A DNA stretch of 64,000 nt from positions 434,001-498,000 of the forward strand of contig NZ_FNUJ01000005.1 in assembly GCF_900107925.1 (NCBI RefSeq). The letters are read 5' to 3'. Shown here piece by piece: positions 31,337-38,788 of the stretch; position 1 is the first letter of the stretch; each line of letters begins with the position of its first letter. A model generated the notes under the pieces. That model had not been told where the DNA came from, ran no database searches, and worked only from the letters and a program-made list of their open reading frames with translations. Made by a program: the position numbers and the translations under genes. This DNA is from Amycolatopsis pretoriensis (lineage in GTDB: Bacteria > Actinomycetota > Actinomycetes > Mycobacteriales > Pseudonocardiaceae).

Positions 31337-31951
31337 GTGGGTCTCGACCTGCGGATCTGCCCGGCGTGCGGCGACCGGGCGGACCGTCCGCTCGTCGCCG
31401 GGGCCGTCCTCACGTGCCGCGAGTGCCGGCACGAGTGGCCGTTCCGCAAGCTGCCGCTGTTCGCGCTGACCGGTCCGAGCGGCGCCGGGAAGTCGACCAT
31501 GGGGCCGCTGCTGGCCGAGCGGTTCGGCGGTGACGTCGTCGTGCTGGAGCAGGACATCCTCTGGATCGACGCCCTGCACGACGACGTCGCCGCGTTCCGC
31601 GCGGTCTGGCTGCGGATGGCGGCCGTGCTGCACCAGAACGGCCGCCCGGTCGTGCTGTGCGGCACGGTCGCGCCCCCGGAGTTCGAGCCGCTGCCGGAAC
31701 GCGCGTTCTTCAGCGACATCCACTACCTGGCGCTGGTGAGCACGCCGGAGTCACTGGGCCGCCGGCTTCGGGCGCGCCCGGCGTGGCGGGAGTGGGACGA
31801 GCCGCGGATCGAGGAGATGCTGGAGTTCAACGACTGGCTCCAGAAGTCCGCGGACGAACTGGGTGTCGGTCTCTTCGACACCACGGACGTCTCGACGGCG
31901 GCCACGGCCGACCACGTCGAGAAGTGGATCCGCGACCGGCTGCCGGGTTGA
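31337..31951 (+). CDS. P-loop kinase-like protein with N-terminal zinc ribbon
   Basis: The 204-residue protein begins with a zinc ribbon (ICPACGDRADRPLV followed by LTCRECRHEW) and continues with a nucleotide-binding P-loop ALTGPSGAGKSTMGPLLAERF and a VVVLEQDILWIDA Asp motif. It therefore resembles nucleoside or shikimate-type kinases fused to a metal ribbon. The substrate is unknown. The GTG at 31337 follows the previous stop closely (TGAGGTG), so the two zinc-ribbon proteins are probably translated together and may act together. It ends before a 32-bp perfect palindrome. Confidence 0.75.
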   Translation: MGLDLRICPACGDRADRPLVAGAVLTCRECRHEWPFRKLPLFALTGPSGAGKSTMGPLLAERFGGDVVVLEQDILWIDALHDDVAAFRAVWLRMAAVLHQNGRPVVLCGTVAPPEFEPLPERAFFSDIHYLALVSTPESLGRRLRARPAWREWDEPRIEEMLEFNDWLQKSADELGVGLFDTTDVSTAATADHVEKWIRDRLPG

Positions 31952-31954
31952 GCC

Positions 31955-31986
31955 GAAGCGGCACTTTCACGTGAAAGTGCCGCTTC
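31955..31986. terminator. 32-bp perfect palindrome between convergent genes
   Basis: GAAGCGGCACTTTCAC (31955-31970) is followed immediately by its exact complement GTGAAAGTGCCGCTTC (31971-31986). It lies between the kinase-like gene (+) and the methyltransferase (-), overlapping two bases of the latter's stop, and would terminate both. Confidence 0.75.
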
Positions 31987-33124
31987 AGGCGAGGGGCCAG
32001 GTGCGGCCGTCCGGCTCGTCGAGCCAGAACTCCTGACGCTCTTCGGTGACCGTCACGCCGAAGCGGTCGCGGTCCGGCTTGCCCAGCTCGCACCACTCGA
32101 CGTAAGCCGCTTCGACGAGTTCCCACAGCGCCCGCGGGCCGCCCTGGGCCACCTCGTCCGCGCCGCCGCGCTTGCGGTGGCGGACCCACGAGCCGTCCGG
32201 GTGGGTGAGCGAGACGCTGTCGTCCGCGGCATCCCGCACCGGCCGGACGCCGGGCAGGGCCAGCCCGGCGAAGAACTCGAACTGCTTGCGCGGCTGGAGC
32301 ACCGCCGACATCGGCAGCCGCGTCTGCTCCCAGTCGTCCCGCGACGGCATCGGCAACCGGTCCGCTTCCGGCAGCCGATGCGCGCGCAGCGGCATGAACC
32401 GGCCGTCGCGCGCGAGGACGTGGCCCTGGCCGGTGCCGTCTTCGCCGGCGACGAGCCGGACCAGCCCGGCGCCGATCGGCCGGTTCAGCGTCGTCACGAT
32501 CAGGCCGCCCGGCACGGTCTGCGCCAGCCACGCGGGCGGGATCGACGACACCGACGCCGTGCACAGCACCCGGTCGAACACGGTGCCGGCCGGGAAGCCG
32601 AGCGCGCCGTCGCCCTCCGCGCACGCCGGGCGGTAGCCCGCTTGCGCCAGCCGCTCGCGCGCCTCGCCGACGAGCACCGGGTCGATGTCCACTGTGGACA
32701 CCTGACCGGCGCCGCAGCGGTGGCTCAGCAGGGCGGCGTTGTAGCCGGTGCCGGTGCCGATCTCGAGGACGCGCTGCCCGTCGCGGACCCGCAGCTCCTC
32801 GAGCATGATCGCCATGATCGACGGCATGCTCGACGAGCTCGTCGGCGTGCCCGCCACCGGCCCGGTGCGCCGGGCGAGCTCCCAGCGGTCCGGGTCGTCG
32901 TCCAGCTGCGTGACCAGCACGTCCCGCGAGTAGACGGTCTCCAGCCAGCCCGGGTCGTCCCGGTCGACCGCCGCCCACAGCCCGCCCGCCGGCGCGAAGA
33001 AGCGCGGCAGGAAGACGTGGCGCGGCACCGCGCGGAAGGCGGCGATCCATTCGGGCGCGTGCAGGACGTCCTCGTCGAGCAGGTGCTCGACGAGCCGCCG
33101 CCGCAGCCGGGCCGAGCGCGTCAT
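31985..33124 (-). CDS. Protein-L-isoaspartate O-methyltransferase-like protein
   Basis: The 379-residue protein has the PCMT SAM-binding block RVLEIGTGTGYNAALLSHRC near residue 117, with VSTVDIDPVLVGEARERL, and a preceding region with VPRHVFLPRFF and TPTSSSSMPSIMAIMLE equivalent to the PCMT substrate segment. The 180-residue C-terminal extension distinguishes it from classical Pcm (about 210 residues) and resembles actinomycete variants of the FxLD type that modify peptides. No precursor peptide gene with FxLD is adjacent, so protein repair is equally likely. It starts at ATG 33124. Confidence 0.8.
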   Translation of the reverse strand: MTRSARLRRRLVEHLLDEDVLHAPEWIAAFRAVPRHVFLPRFFAPAGGLWAAVDRDDPGWLETVYSRDVLVTQLDDDPDRWELARRTGPVAGTPTSSSSMPSIMAIMLEELRVRDGQRVLEIGTGTGYNAALLSHRCGAGQVSTVDIDPVLVGEARERLAQAGYRPACAEGDGALGFPAGTVFDRVLCTASVSSIPPAWLAQTVPGGLIVTTLNRPIGAGLVRLVAGEDGTGQGHVLARDGRFMPLRAHRLPEADRLPMPSRDDWEQTRLPMSAVLQPRKQFEFFAGLALPGVRPVRDAADDSVSLTHPDGSWVRHRKRGGADEVAQGGPRALWELVEAAYVEWCELGKPDRDRFGVTVTEERQEFWLDEPDGRTWPLA

Positions 33125-33158
33125 GCGACCACGTTAGCGGTGAGGACCACCACAGCAA

Positions 33159-33185
33159 CTGTTGCAAGCAGGGTGCTTGCAACAG
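33159..33185. promoter_or_regulatory. 27-bp palindrome upstream of the HTH-hbhA operon
   Basis: CTGTTGCAAGCA (33159-33170) and TGCTTGCAACAG (33174-33185) are perfect complements around GGG. It lies 47 bases before the HTH gene and 35 bases before the divergent methyltransferase gene. Symmetry and position fit an operator for the XRE-type protein encoded immediately downstream. Confidence 0.75.
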
Positions 33186-33231
33186 CTAGCACTCGCGCGT
33201 ACCGTCGAAGGTGTCGCGAGGAGGTGACCGG

Positions 33232-33696
33232 ATGACAGAGACCGGTGGGACGCCAGGATCCGGCAGTCCCATGGAGAAGGTCGCGGACATCGCTTCCGAC
33301 ATCGGCGAGTACATCCGCCAGCAGCGCAACACCGCGAAGATCTCGTTGCGCCAGCTGTCGAAGCTCGCCGGCGTGTCCAACCCGTACCTGAGCCAGATCG
33401 AGCGCGGGGTCCGCAAACCCAGCGCGGAGATCCTGCAGCAGATCGCCAAGGGCCTGCGCATTTCGGCGGAAGCGCTGTACGTGCAGGCCGGGATCCTCGA
33501 TCTGCCGACGGGCGGGCCGGTGGGTGACGCGATCCGCGCCGACGCCGAGCTGACCGAACGGCAGAAGCAGGTCCTGCTCGACGTCTACGAATCCTTCCGC
33601 CGGGAGAACGCCGCGGCACGGCCGGCCGCCGGGTCCGCTCCCACCCCAGGCACCACAGACACCGCGCAAGCCGCAGACACCAAGGAGTCAGCATGA
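33232..33696 (+). CDS. XRE-type HTH regulator upstream of hbhA (Rv0474-like)
   Basis: The 154-residue protein has a Cro/C1 HTH at about residues 22-75 (ISLRQLSKLAGVSNPYLSQIERG) and a Pro/Ala-rich C-terminal tail. GAGGAGG lies seven bases before ATG 33232; an in-frame GTG at 33211 is less likely. It occupies the place of M. tuberculosis Rv0474, immediately before hbhA, and overlaps the hbhA ATG by four bases. The palindrome at 33159 is its likely autoregulatory site. Confidence 0.88.
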   Translation: MTETGGTPGSGSPMEKVADIASDIGEYIRQQRNTAKISLRQLSKLAGVSNPYLSQIERGVRKPSAEILQQIAKGLRISAEALYVQAGILDLPTGGPVGDAIRADAELTERQKQVLLDVYESFRRENAAARPAAGSAPTPGTTDTAQAADTKESA

Positions 33697-34382
33697 CCAC
33701 CCCCAAGACCGAAGACGTCAAGAAGGCCGTCAACACCGCCCTCGACCAGGTCCGCACCCCGCTGCTCGCCGCGCTCGGCGCCGGCAACCTGGCCGGCCAG
33801 GCCGTCACCGACGCCGTGGCGAAGGCCCGCGAGAACGTGACCAAGGGCAGCGAGACCGCCCGCAAGAACCTGCAGGAGCTGCCGACCGACGTCGAGAGCC
33901 TCCGCGAGAAGCTGGACCCGGCCGAGCTGCGCAAGGTCATCGACGAGTACACCGAGGCCGCGCTCAAGCTGTACAACAAGCTGGCCGAGTCGGGCGAGCA
34001 GGCGTGGGACAAGTTCTCCGCGCAGCCGCAGGTCAAGAAGGCCATCGAGCAGCTCGAGGAGGCCGTGGCCACCGCGCAGGGCCAGGTCGAGGGCGTCACC
34101 AGCGAGGTCCGCGAGCGCGTCGACGGCGTGCTGGGCACCTTCACCAAGCGCACCCGCTCGGTGGGCGAGAAGACCGCCCGCAAGGTGACCGAGGTCGCCG
34201 GCGACGCCGCCGAGGCCATCGAGGAGCTGGGTGACGACGTCGCCCACGAGACCCGCTCCGCGAGCCGCAAGGTCGCGAACAAGACGGCCCCGAAGACGGC
34301 CACCCCGGCCCGCCGCACCACCGGCGGCACGACCACCAGCGCCGCCGCGAAGAAGCCGGCCGCGCCGAAGACCGACAAGTAA
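33693..34382 (+). CDS. hbhA: Heparin-binding hemagglutinin-like protein (HbhA homologue)
   Basis: The 229-residue protein has a mostly alpha-helical, coiled-coil N-terminal two thirds, beginning KTEDVKKAVNTALDQVRTPL, and a Lys/Ala/Pro/Thr-rich C-terminal tail ending AAKKPAAPKTDK. This is the HbhA plan, where the basic tail binds sulfated glycans in mycobacteria. In a soil actinomycete the natural ligand is unknown, and roles in membrane or lipid-body association have been proposed for HbhA-like proteins. Synteny with Rv0474-Rv0475-Rv0476 supports the call. A strong terminator hairpin follows. Confidence 0.85.
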   Translation: MTTPKTEDVKKAVNTALDQVRTPLLAALGAGNLAGQAVTDAVAKARENVTKGSETARKNLQELPTDVESLREKLDPAELRKVIDEYTEAALKLYNKLAESGEQAWDKFSAQPQVKKAIEQLEEAVATAQGQVEGVTSEVRERVDGVLGTFTKRTRSVGEKTARKVTEVAGDAAEAIEELGDDVAHETRSASRKVANKTAPKTATPARRTTGGTTTSAAAKKPAAPKTDK

Positions 34383-34401
34383 AGACGCCGTGAACCCTTC
34401 G

Positions 34402-34432
34402 GCCCCGCCACCGGACCCCGGTGGCGGGGCCG
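34402..34432 (+). terminator. Terminator after hbhA
   Basis: GGCCCCGCCACC (34402-34413) pairs with GGTGGCGGGGCC (34421-34432) across seven bases. It lies 19 bases after the hbhA stop. Confidence 0.8.
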
Positions 34433-34466
34433 GGGTCGTTCGGGCGGTTTGCCGTAAGCTGTCGCT

Positions 34467-34760
34467 GTGCTGGTTGCCATCTGGATCCTCGAAGTCATCC
34501 ACTGGGGCAGCGCGCTGGTCGGGCTCTTCGCCTTCGTGCACGCGCTGCTTCAGCGCGCCGACGCCTATTCCGCGGCGGACCGCAAGACGAAGCCCGTGTG
34601 GATGCTCATCACCGGTGGCGCGACGCTCGCCATGGTGCTGTTCCCCGTGATGGGGCCGGGGATGATCTTCTACGTGCCCGCGATGGCGGCGGCTCTGGTC
34701 TACATAGTGGACGTCCGGCCGAAGCTGATCGAGGTCCAGCGCGGCGGCCAGAGCTGGTAG
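34467..34760 (+). CDS. DUF2516 family membrane protein (Rv0476-like)
   Basis: The 97-residue protein has three hydrophobic helices (LVAIWILEVIHWGSALVGLF, VWMLITGGATLAMVLFPVM and MIFYVPAMAAALVYIVDV) and a short basic linker. It matches DUF2516, found next to hbhA in mycobacteria as Rv0476. Function is unknown. It starts at GTG 34467, after the hbhA terminator, so it may have its own promoter. It ends 13 bases before the YbaK gene and probably reads through into it. Confidence 0.85.
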   Translation: MLVAIWILEVIHWGSALVGLFAFVHALLQRADAYSAADRKTKPVWMLITGGATLAMVLFPVMGPGMIFYVPAMAAALVYIVDVRPKLIEVQRGGQSW

Positions 34761-34773
34761 CTAGGCTGGCGAG

Positions 34774-35316
34774 GTGACCTGGACCATCGCCGGGAGCCTC
34801 ACCGTCGTTCCCGCACCCACGCGTACTGACCTGCTCGCCGAGCCCGTCGCCAAGGCGCTCGCCGCCCTCGTCGAACCGGATGGCGTCGGCGTTGCCGAGA
34901 TCGATCCCGCGCTGGCCGATACCGCCGCCTTCTGCGAGACCTACGGTTCGCCGCTCGAAGCCTCCGCCAACTGCGTTGTCGTCGCCGGCAAGCGCGCCGG
35001 GGAAGTCCGGTTCGCGGCCGCGCTCGTGCTCGCCACCACCCGCGCCGACGTCAACGGTGTCATCAAGCGCCGCCTCGACGTGCGCAAGGCCTCCTTCGCG
35101 CCCATGGACGAAGCCGTTTCGCTCACCGGCATGGAGTACGGCGGCATCACGCCCGTCGGCCTGCCCGCCGACTGGCCGATCCTCGTCGACCAGCGGGTCG
35201 CCGACGCGCCCGAGCTCGTCATCGGCAGCGGGATCCGCGGCAGCAAGCTGCTGATCTCCGGCGCCTCGCTCGCCTCGCTGCCCGGCGCCGAGGTCATCGA
35301 GGACCTCGCCAAGTGA
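34774..35316 (+). CDS. YbaK/EbsC family protein (aminoacyl-tRNA deacylase-like)
   Basis: The 180-residue protein has the YbaK fold: an LEASANCVVVAGKRAGEVRF strand-helix with the catalytic-site Lys, RRLDVRKASFAPMDEAVSL and GGITPVGLPADWPILVD. Family members hydrolyse mischarged tRNAs such as Cys-tRNAPro, or related aminoacyl esters. It starts at GTG 34774 and overlaps the ornithine cyclodeaminase-like gene by four bases. Being coupled to two amino-acid-metabolising genes, it might clear tRNA charged with an unusual amino acid made by them (inference). Confidence 0.85.
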   Translation: MTWTIAGSLTVVPAPTRTDLLAEPVAKALAALVEPDGVGVAEIDPALADTAAFCETYGSPLEASANCVVVAGKRAGEVRFAAALVLATTRADVNGVIKRRLDVRKASFAPMDEAVSLTGMEYGGITPVGLPADWPILVDQRVADAPELVIGSGIRGSKLLISGASLASLPGAEVIEDLAK

Positions 35317-36320
35317 CGTCCGTCTGGCTCCGGTACCTCACCGGTGCCGACATCGACTCGCTCGGCGTCACCGACGCCGACATCGTCGGCGCGGTCGAGG
35401 ACGTGCTCGCCGACCACGGCCGCGGCCAGGTTGTCTTCGAGCCGCGTACGCACCTCGTGCCCGACAACGGCGGCAAGGGCCACTTCAACATCCTTCGCGG
35501 CCACCTCTCCGCGAAGCAGGTCAGCGGCGTGAAGGTCGTCGGTGACTTCGTGGGGAACTTCGAACGGGGCCTCCCTTCGGAAATGGCGCTGATCCTGCTG
35601 CTCGACCCGGACACGGGCATGCCGCGGGCCATCGTCGACGGCACGATGATCACCGAAGCCCGCACCGGCGCGATGACCGCCGTCGGCGCGAAGTACCTGG
35701 CGCGCCCGGACTCCCGGGTGCTCGGGCACATCGGTGCCCGCGGCACCGCCTGGTGGAACGTCGTCCTCCTCGACTCGTTGTTCGACTTCGCCGAAATCCG
35801 CGTGACCAGCAAGCGCCCGGAGTCCCGCGAGGACTTCGGCCGCCGGCTCTCCGAACGGCTCGGCAAGGACGTCCGCGTCTGCGCCACGGCCGAGGAGACC
35901 CTGGACGGCGCGGACATCCAGGTCGAGGCCTCCCGGCTGGTCGAACCCGAACCGCTGGTGCGGCGCGAGTTCCTCCGGCCGGGCACCTTCCTGGTGCCCT
36001 ACGGCACGATCAGCGCCCTGGAGCTCACGCTGCTCGACGACATCGACAAGCTCGTCGTCGACGACTGGCGCGAATCGCAGTCCGGCAACCCGCGGTTCGG
36101 CGCCCTGCGCCCGCAGCTCAACGCCGGCCTCCTCACCGCGGACGGGGTCCACGCCGAGATCGGCGACGTCGTGGCCGGGAAGAAGCCGGGCCGCGAGCAC
36201 GACGCCGAACGGATCCTGTTCTGGCACCGCGGACTGTCCACAACGGACGTAGCGGTGGCGAACATGATCCTCGCCCGTGCCGAGGCTTCCGGCGTCGGAA
36301 CAATGTTGCCGTACCGATGA
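35313..36320 (+). CDS. Ornithine cyclodeaminase/mu-crystallin family protein
   Basis: The 335-residue protein has the family's early block HFNILRGHLSAKQVSGVKVVG, the AIVDGTMITEARTGAMTAVGAKYL region and an NAD-site loop written VLGHIGARGTAWWNV instead of the usual GSGxQA. A Trp-Trp pair follows the glycine loop. Family reactions include NAD-dependent ornithine deamination/cyclisation and reduction of cyclic imino acids. The changed loop suggests altered substrate or cofactor handling. It is fixed between YbaK and the ammonia-lyase gene by four-base overlaps on both sides. Confidence 0.82.
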   Translation: MTSVWLRYLTGADIDSLGVTDADIVGAVEDVLADHGRGQVVFEPRTHLVPDNGGKGHFNILRGHLSAKQVSGVKVVGDFVGNFERGLPSEMALILLLDPDTGMPRAIVDGTMITEARTGAMTAVGAKYLARPDSRVLGHIGARGTAWWNVVLLDSLFDFAEIRVTSKRPESREDFGRRLSERLGKDVRVCATAEETLDGADIQVEASRLVEPEPLVRREFLRPGTFLVPYGTISALELTLLDDIDKLVVDDWRESQSGNPRFGALRPQLNAGLLTADGVHAEIGDVVAGKKPGREHDAERILFWHRGLSTTDVAVANMILARAEASGVGTMLPYR

Positions 36321-37741
36321 TCACCGACGGAAGCGAGTTCGCCGACGGTGAACGGTTGGTTCTGGACAAAGCCCTGGTCACAGCGCTGAGGGAGCGCCGG
36401 AACGAGCTCTTGACGGCCCTCGAAAGCCGCGAAAAGCCCGTCTACGGCGTCAACACCGGCATGGGCCGGCTGGCGGGTGTCGCCCTCGACGCGCGGCAGC
36501 AGGCGGAGCACCAGCGCAACCTGCTCATCGGCCGCGCGGTCGGCGGGCCGCCGTGGCTCCCGCCCGAGGACGTCCGCGCGCTGCTTCTGGTGCGGCTGCG
36601 CGACTTCCTGCAGCCGTGGTCGGGCGTCAGCGCCGAACTGGTGCAGTTCTTGGTGGACCGTCTGAACGACGGCTTCACGCCCGCCGTCCCGCGCGGCGGG
36701 CTCGGCAGCTCGGGCGAGATCATCCCGCTGTCGCACGCCTTCCAGACGTTCCTCGGCATCGGCACGGTCCTCGATGACGGCGTCGAGACTCCCGCGGCGG
36801 ACGCGCTCGCTCGCCGAGGTGCCGAGCCGTACGTGTTGGGGCCCAAGGAAGGCGCTTCGCTGCTTCAGGGTTCTCCGCTGGCCGTGATGCACGCGAACCG
36901 AGGCTGGACCGAAGCGCGGCAGCTCATCCAGCTGCAGACGCTCACCGAAGCGATGGCGATCGACGTCCTCGGCGCCCCGCGCGAGGTGTTCTCCCCGGTC
37001 ATGGCGGGCGGCGACGACCACCTGCGGCGCCTGCTGGAGGCGCTGACCGGGATGGTCGGCGACGGGCCGGTGCGTTCGGAAGTCGTGCAGGCGCCGCTTT
37101 CCGTGCGGGTGGCGCCGCGGGCGCTGGCGCACGCCTCCCGCGTGAACACCGAGCTGCACGAGACCGTGACGCGCTGGCAGACGATGCCGGGGGACTCGCC
37201 GTCGTTCGTGGACGGGGACTTCCTCCCCGGGACGGCGTACCACGCGGTGGACCTCGGCCTGCGCATGGACGCGGTGACGGCCGCGCTCGCCCACCTCGGC
37301 GAGCTCTCGGTCCAGCGCACGCACCGCCTGCTCGACGAGCGCTTCAGCGGCCTCCCGCCGCAGCTCACGGCCGATCCCGGGCCGCGGGCGGGGCTCGTGC
37401 CGCTGCACAAACGGGCGGTCGGCGAGCTGCACGCGCTGCGGCGGCTCTCGACGCCCGCCACGCTCGGTTCTCTGGATACGTCGGCAGGTCAGGAGGACGT
37501 GCAAGCGTTTACGTGGGCCGCGGGGGAGCAGCTGCGGGCGGCCGCGACGCACCTGTTCGCGATCACGGCGTGCGAGCTGGTCACCGGCTCTCAGGCGCGG
37601 CACCTGGCGGCGGACGGGGTGCCGGGACTGGGCGCGGCTTACGAGTGGGTGCGGTCGGTGGTGCCGCCGGTCGAGGAGGACCGGCCGCTGGGGCCCGAGG
37701 TGGAACGGCTGATCGAAGCTTGCCGCTCGTTCAGCGGGTGA
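36317..37741 (+). CDS. Aromatic amino acid ammonia-lyase/aminomutase family protein with SSG motif
   Basis: The 474-residue protein follows the histidine ammonia-lyase plan. The catalytic Tyr43 is in VYGVNTGMGRLA, and the segment that normally forms the MIO cofactor is PRGGLGSSGEIIPLSH. Residues 131-133 are Ser-Ser-Gly instead of Ala-Ser-Gly, and the next residue is Glu rather than Asp. MIO could still form from Ser132, but activity is uncertain. The N-terminus is short compared with HutH (about 510 residues). Coupling to a cyclodeaminase-like protein and YbaK argues against simple histidine breakdown. Its end overlaps the opposite-strand DUF397 gene by 11 bases. Confidence 0.82.
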   Translation: MITDGSEFADGERLVLDKALVTALRERRNELLTALESREKPVYGVNTGMGRLAGVALDARQQAEHQRNLLIGRAVGGPPWLPPEDVRALLLVRLRDFLQPWSGVSAELVQFLVDRLNDGFTPAVPRGGLGSSGEIIPLSHAFQTFLGIGTVLDDGVETPAADALARRGAEPYVLGPKEGASLLQGSPLAVMHANRGWTEARQLIQLQTLTEAMAIDVLGAPREVFSPVMAGGDDHLRRLLEALTGMVGDGPVRSEVVQAPLSVRVAPRALAHASRVNTELHETVTRWQTMPGDSPSFVDGDFLPGTAYHAVDLGLRMDAVTAALAHLGELSVQRTHRLLDERFSGLPPQLTADPGPRAGLVPLHKRAVGELHALRRLSTPATLGSLDTSAGQEDVQAFTWAAGEQLRAAATHLFAITACELVTGSQARHLAADGVPGLGAAYEWVRSVVPPVEEDRPLGPEVERLIEACRSFSG

Positions 37742-37898
37742 TTTCGCCGATGTGGCGCCAGGTTTCGGGTGACACGGTCAGCGTGCCGGACGTCGGTGCC
37801 TTCGAGTCCCGTACCGCGACCGCGCCGGGCGTGAAGGCGACCTCGACGCAGTCACCTTGGTTACCGCCGGAGCTGTAGCTGCTCTTGCGCCACTGCAC
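37731..37898 (-). CDS. DUF397 domain protein
   Basis: The 55-residue protein reads VQWRKSSYSSGGNQGDCVEV at its start, then a VAVRDSKAPTSGTLTVSPETW strand pair and an EITR end, a complete short DUF397. GGAGG at 37907-37911 precedes GTG 37898 by eight bases. It lies 15 bases after the XRE/DUF5753 stop, forming the classical XRE-DUF397 pair. Confidence 0.9.
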   Translation of the reverse strand: MQWRKSSYSSGGNQGDCVEVAFTPGAVAVRDSKAPTSGTLTVSPETWRHIGEITR

Positions 37899-37913
37899 GA
37901 TGGTCGCCTCCTG

Positions 37914-38750
37914 TCAGGTTTCCGCGATCACCCGCCGGATCAGTGCGATCGAATCCGGTTCGTCCAACGCGAGATCGGCAAGATGGCGGAAAATCAGCCT
38001 AGCAGCGTTGACGTCCTTGGACTTCTCGAACTGAAGTGAGCCGAAACCGTGCTCCACGTAAGCGATGTCGGGCTCGGCGAGCCGCGGGTAGCTGAGGATG
38101 GTGAAGCTGCCGTCCCGGCCGTTGTGGAGGCCGTGGTGGAACGGCACGACCTGCACGGTGACGTTGGGCAGCTGCGCGCGCTCGATGATGTGCTCCAGCT
38201 GCGCGCACTGCTCGTTGGGCAGCAGGTCGGCGCGCCGGAGTGCGGACTCGTCGATGATCGCGTGCAGCAGGAGGGGCGGATCGTCGGTGAGCCGGGTCTG
38301 GCGGCGCCGGCGGACGGCGACCGCGTTCTCCAAGCGGCGACCGGACATCGGGTCGCGCGTGCCGCCGAAAGCCGCGCGCATCCAGGGCTCCGTCTGCAGC
38401 AACCCGGGGATGAGACCGAGCTGGTAGGTGCGGACCTCGTCGGCATCGGCTTCGAGGGGGACGTAACCCAGGTCGTTCAGGCCGTAGCCGTGCCACCAGC
38501 CCTTCTCCCAGGCGCGGTCGTACTGGCTGATCCACTCGTCGTAGTCCGAGACGATCACGCCATAGCGATCGAGGAGCGCCAAGAAGCCGTTGTAGTCCGG
38601 CAGATGGCCCAGCTCGATCCGGCTCATCTTGTTCTTGTTGAACCGCATGGGCTCACCGGCCTCGACCTGGGTGAGCCCGGCGTCCTCACGGAGCCGTCTG
38701 AGCTTGTTCGCGAGCAGGCGCTTGCGGGCGTTGGGCTTCGGCCGATCCAT
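37914..38750 (-). CDS. XRE-family regulator with DUF5753 domain
   Basis: The 278-residue protein has an N-terminal HTH at about residues 12-65 (LRRLREDAGLTQVEAGEPMR) and a DUF5753 domain with RTYQLGLIPGLLQTEPWMR, ERAQLPNVTVQVVPFHHG and IAYVEHGFGSLQFEKS. It starts at ATG 38750. With the DUF397 gene downstream it forms a typical actinomycete regulatory pair of the kind linked to development. The MRFNKNKMSRIE recognition helix differs from the one at 7204, so the two regulators likely have different targets. Confidence 0.9.
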   Translation of the reverse strand: MDRPKPNARKRLLANKLRRLREDAGLTQVEAGEPMRFNKNKMSRIELGHLPDYNGFLALLDRYGVIVSDYDEWISQYDRAWEKGWWHGYGLNDLGYVPLEADADEVRTYQLGLIPGLLQTEPWMRAAFGGTRDPMSGRRLENAVAVRRRRQTRLTDDPPLLLHAIIDESALRRADLLPNEQCAQLEHIIERAQLPNVTVQVVPFHHGLHNGRDGSFTILSYPRLAEPDIAYVEHGFGSLQFEKSKDVNAARLIFRHLADLALDEPDSIALIRRVIAET

Positions 38751-38788
38751 GCACGGATGGTAAGGCGTGACTGCGCAGGGTGAGATTC

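Noticed and set aside
31985..33124. RiPP maturation methyltransferase of the FxLD type with adjacent precursor
   Set aside because: The enzyme could belong to that group, but no small gene with an FxLD core was found on either side.
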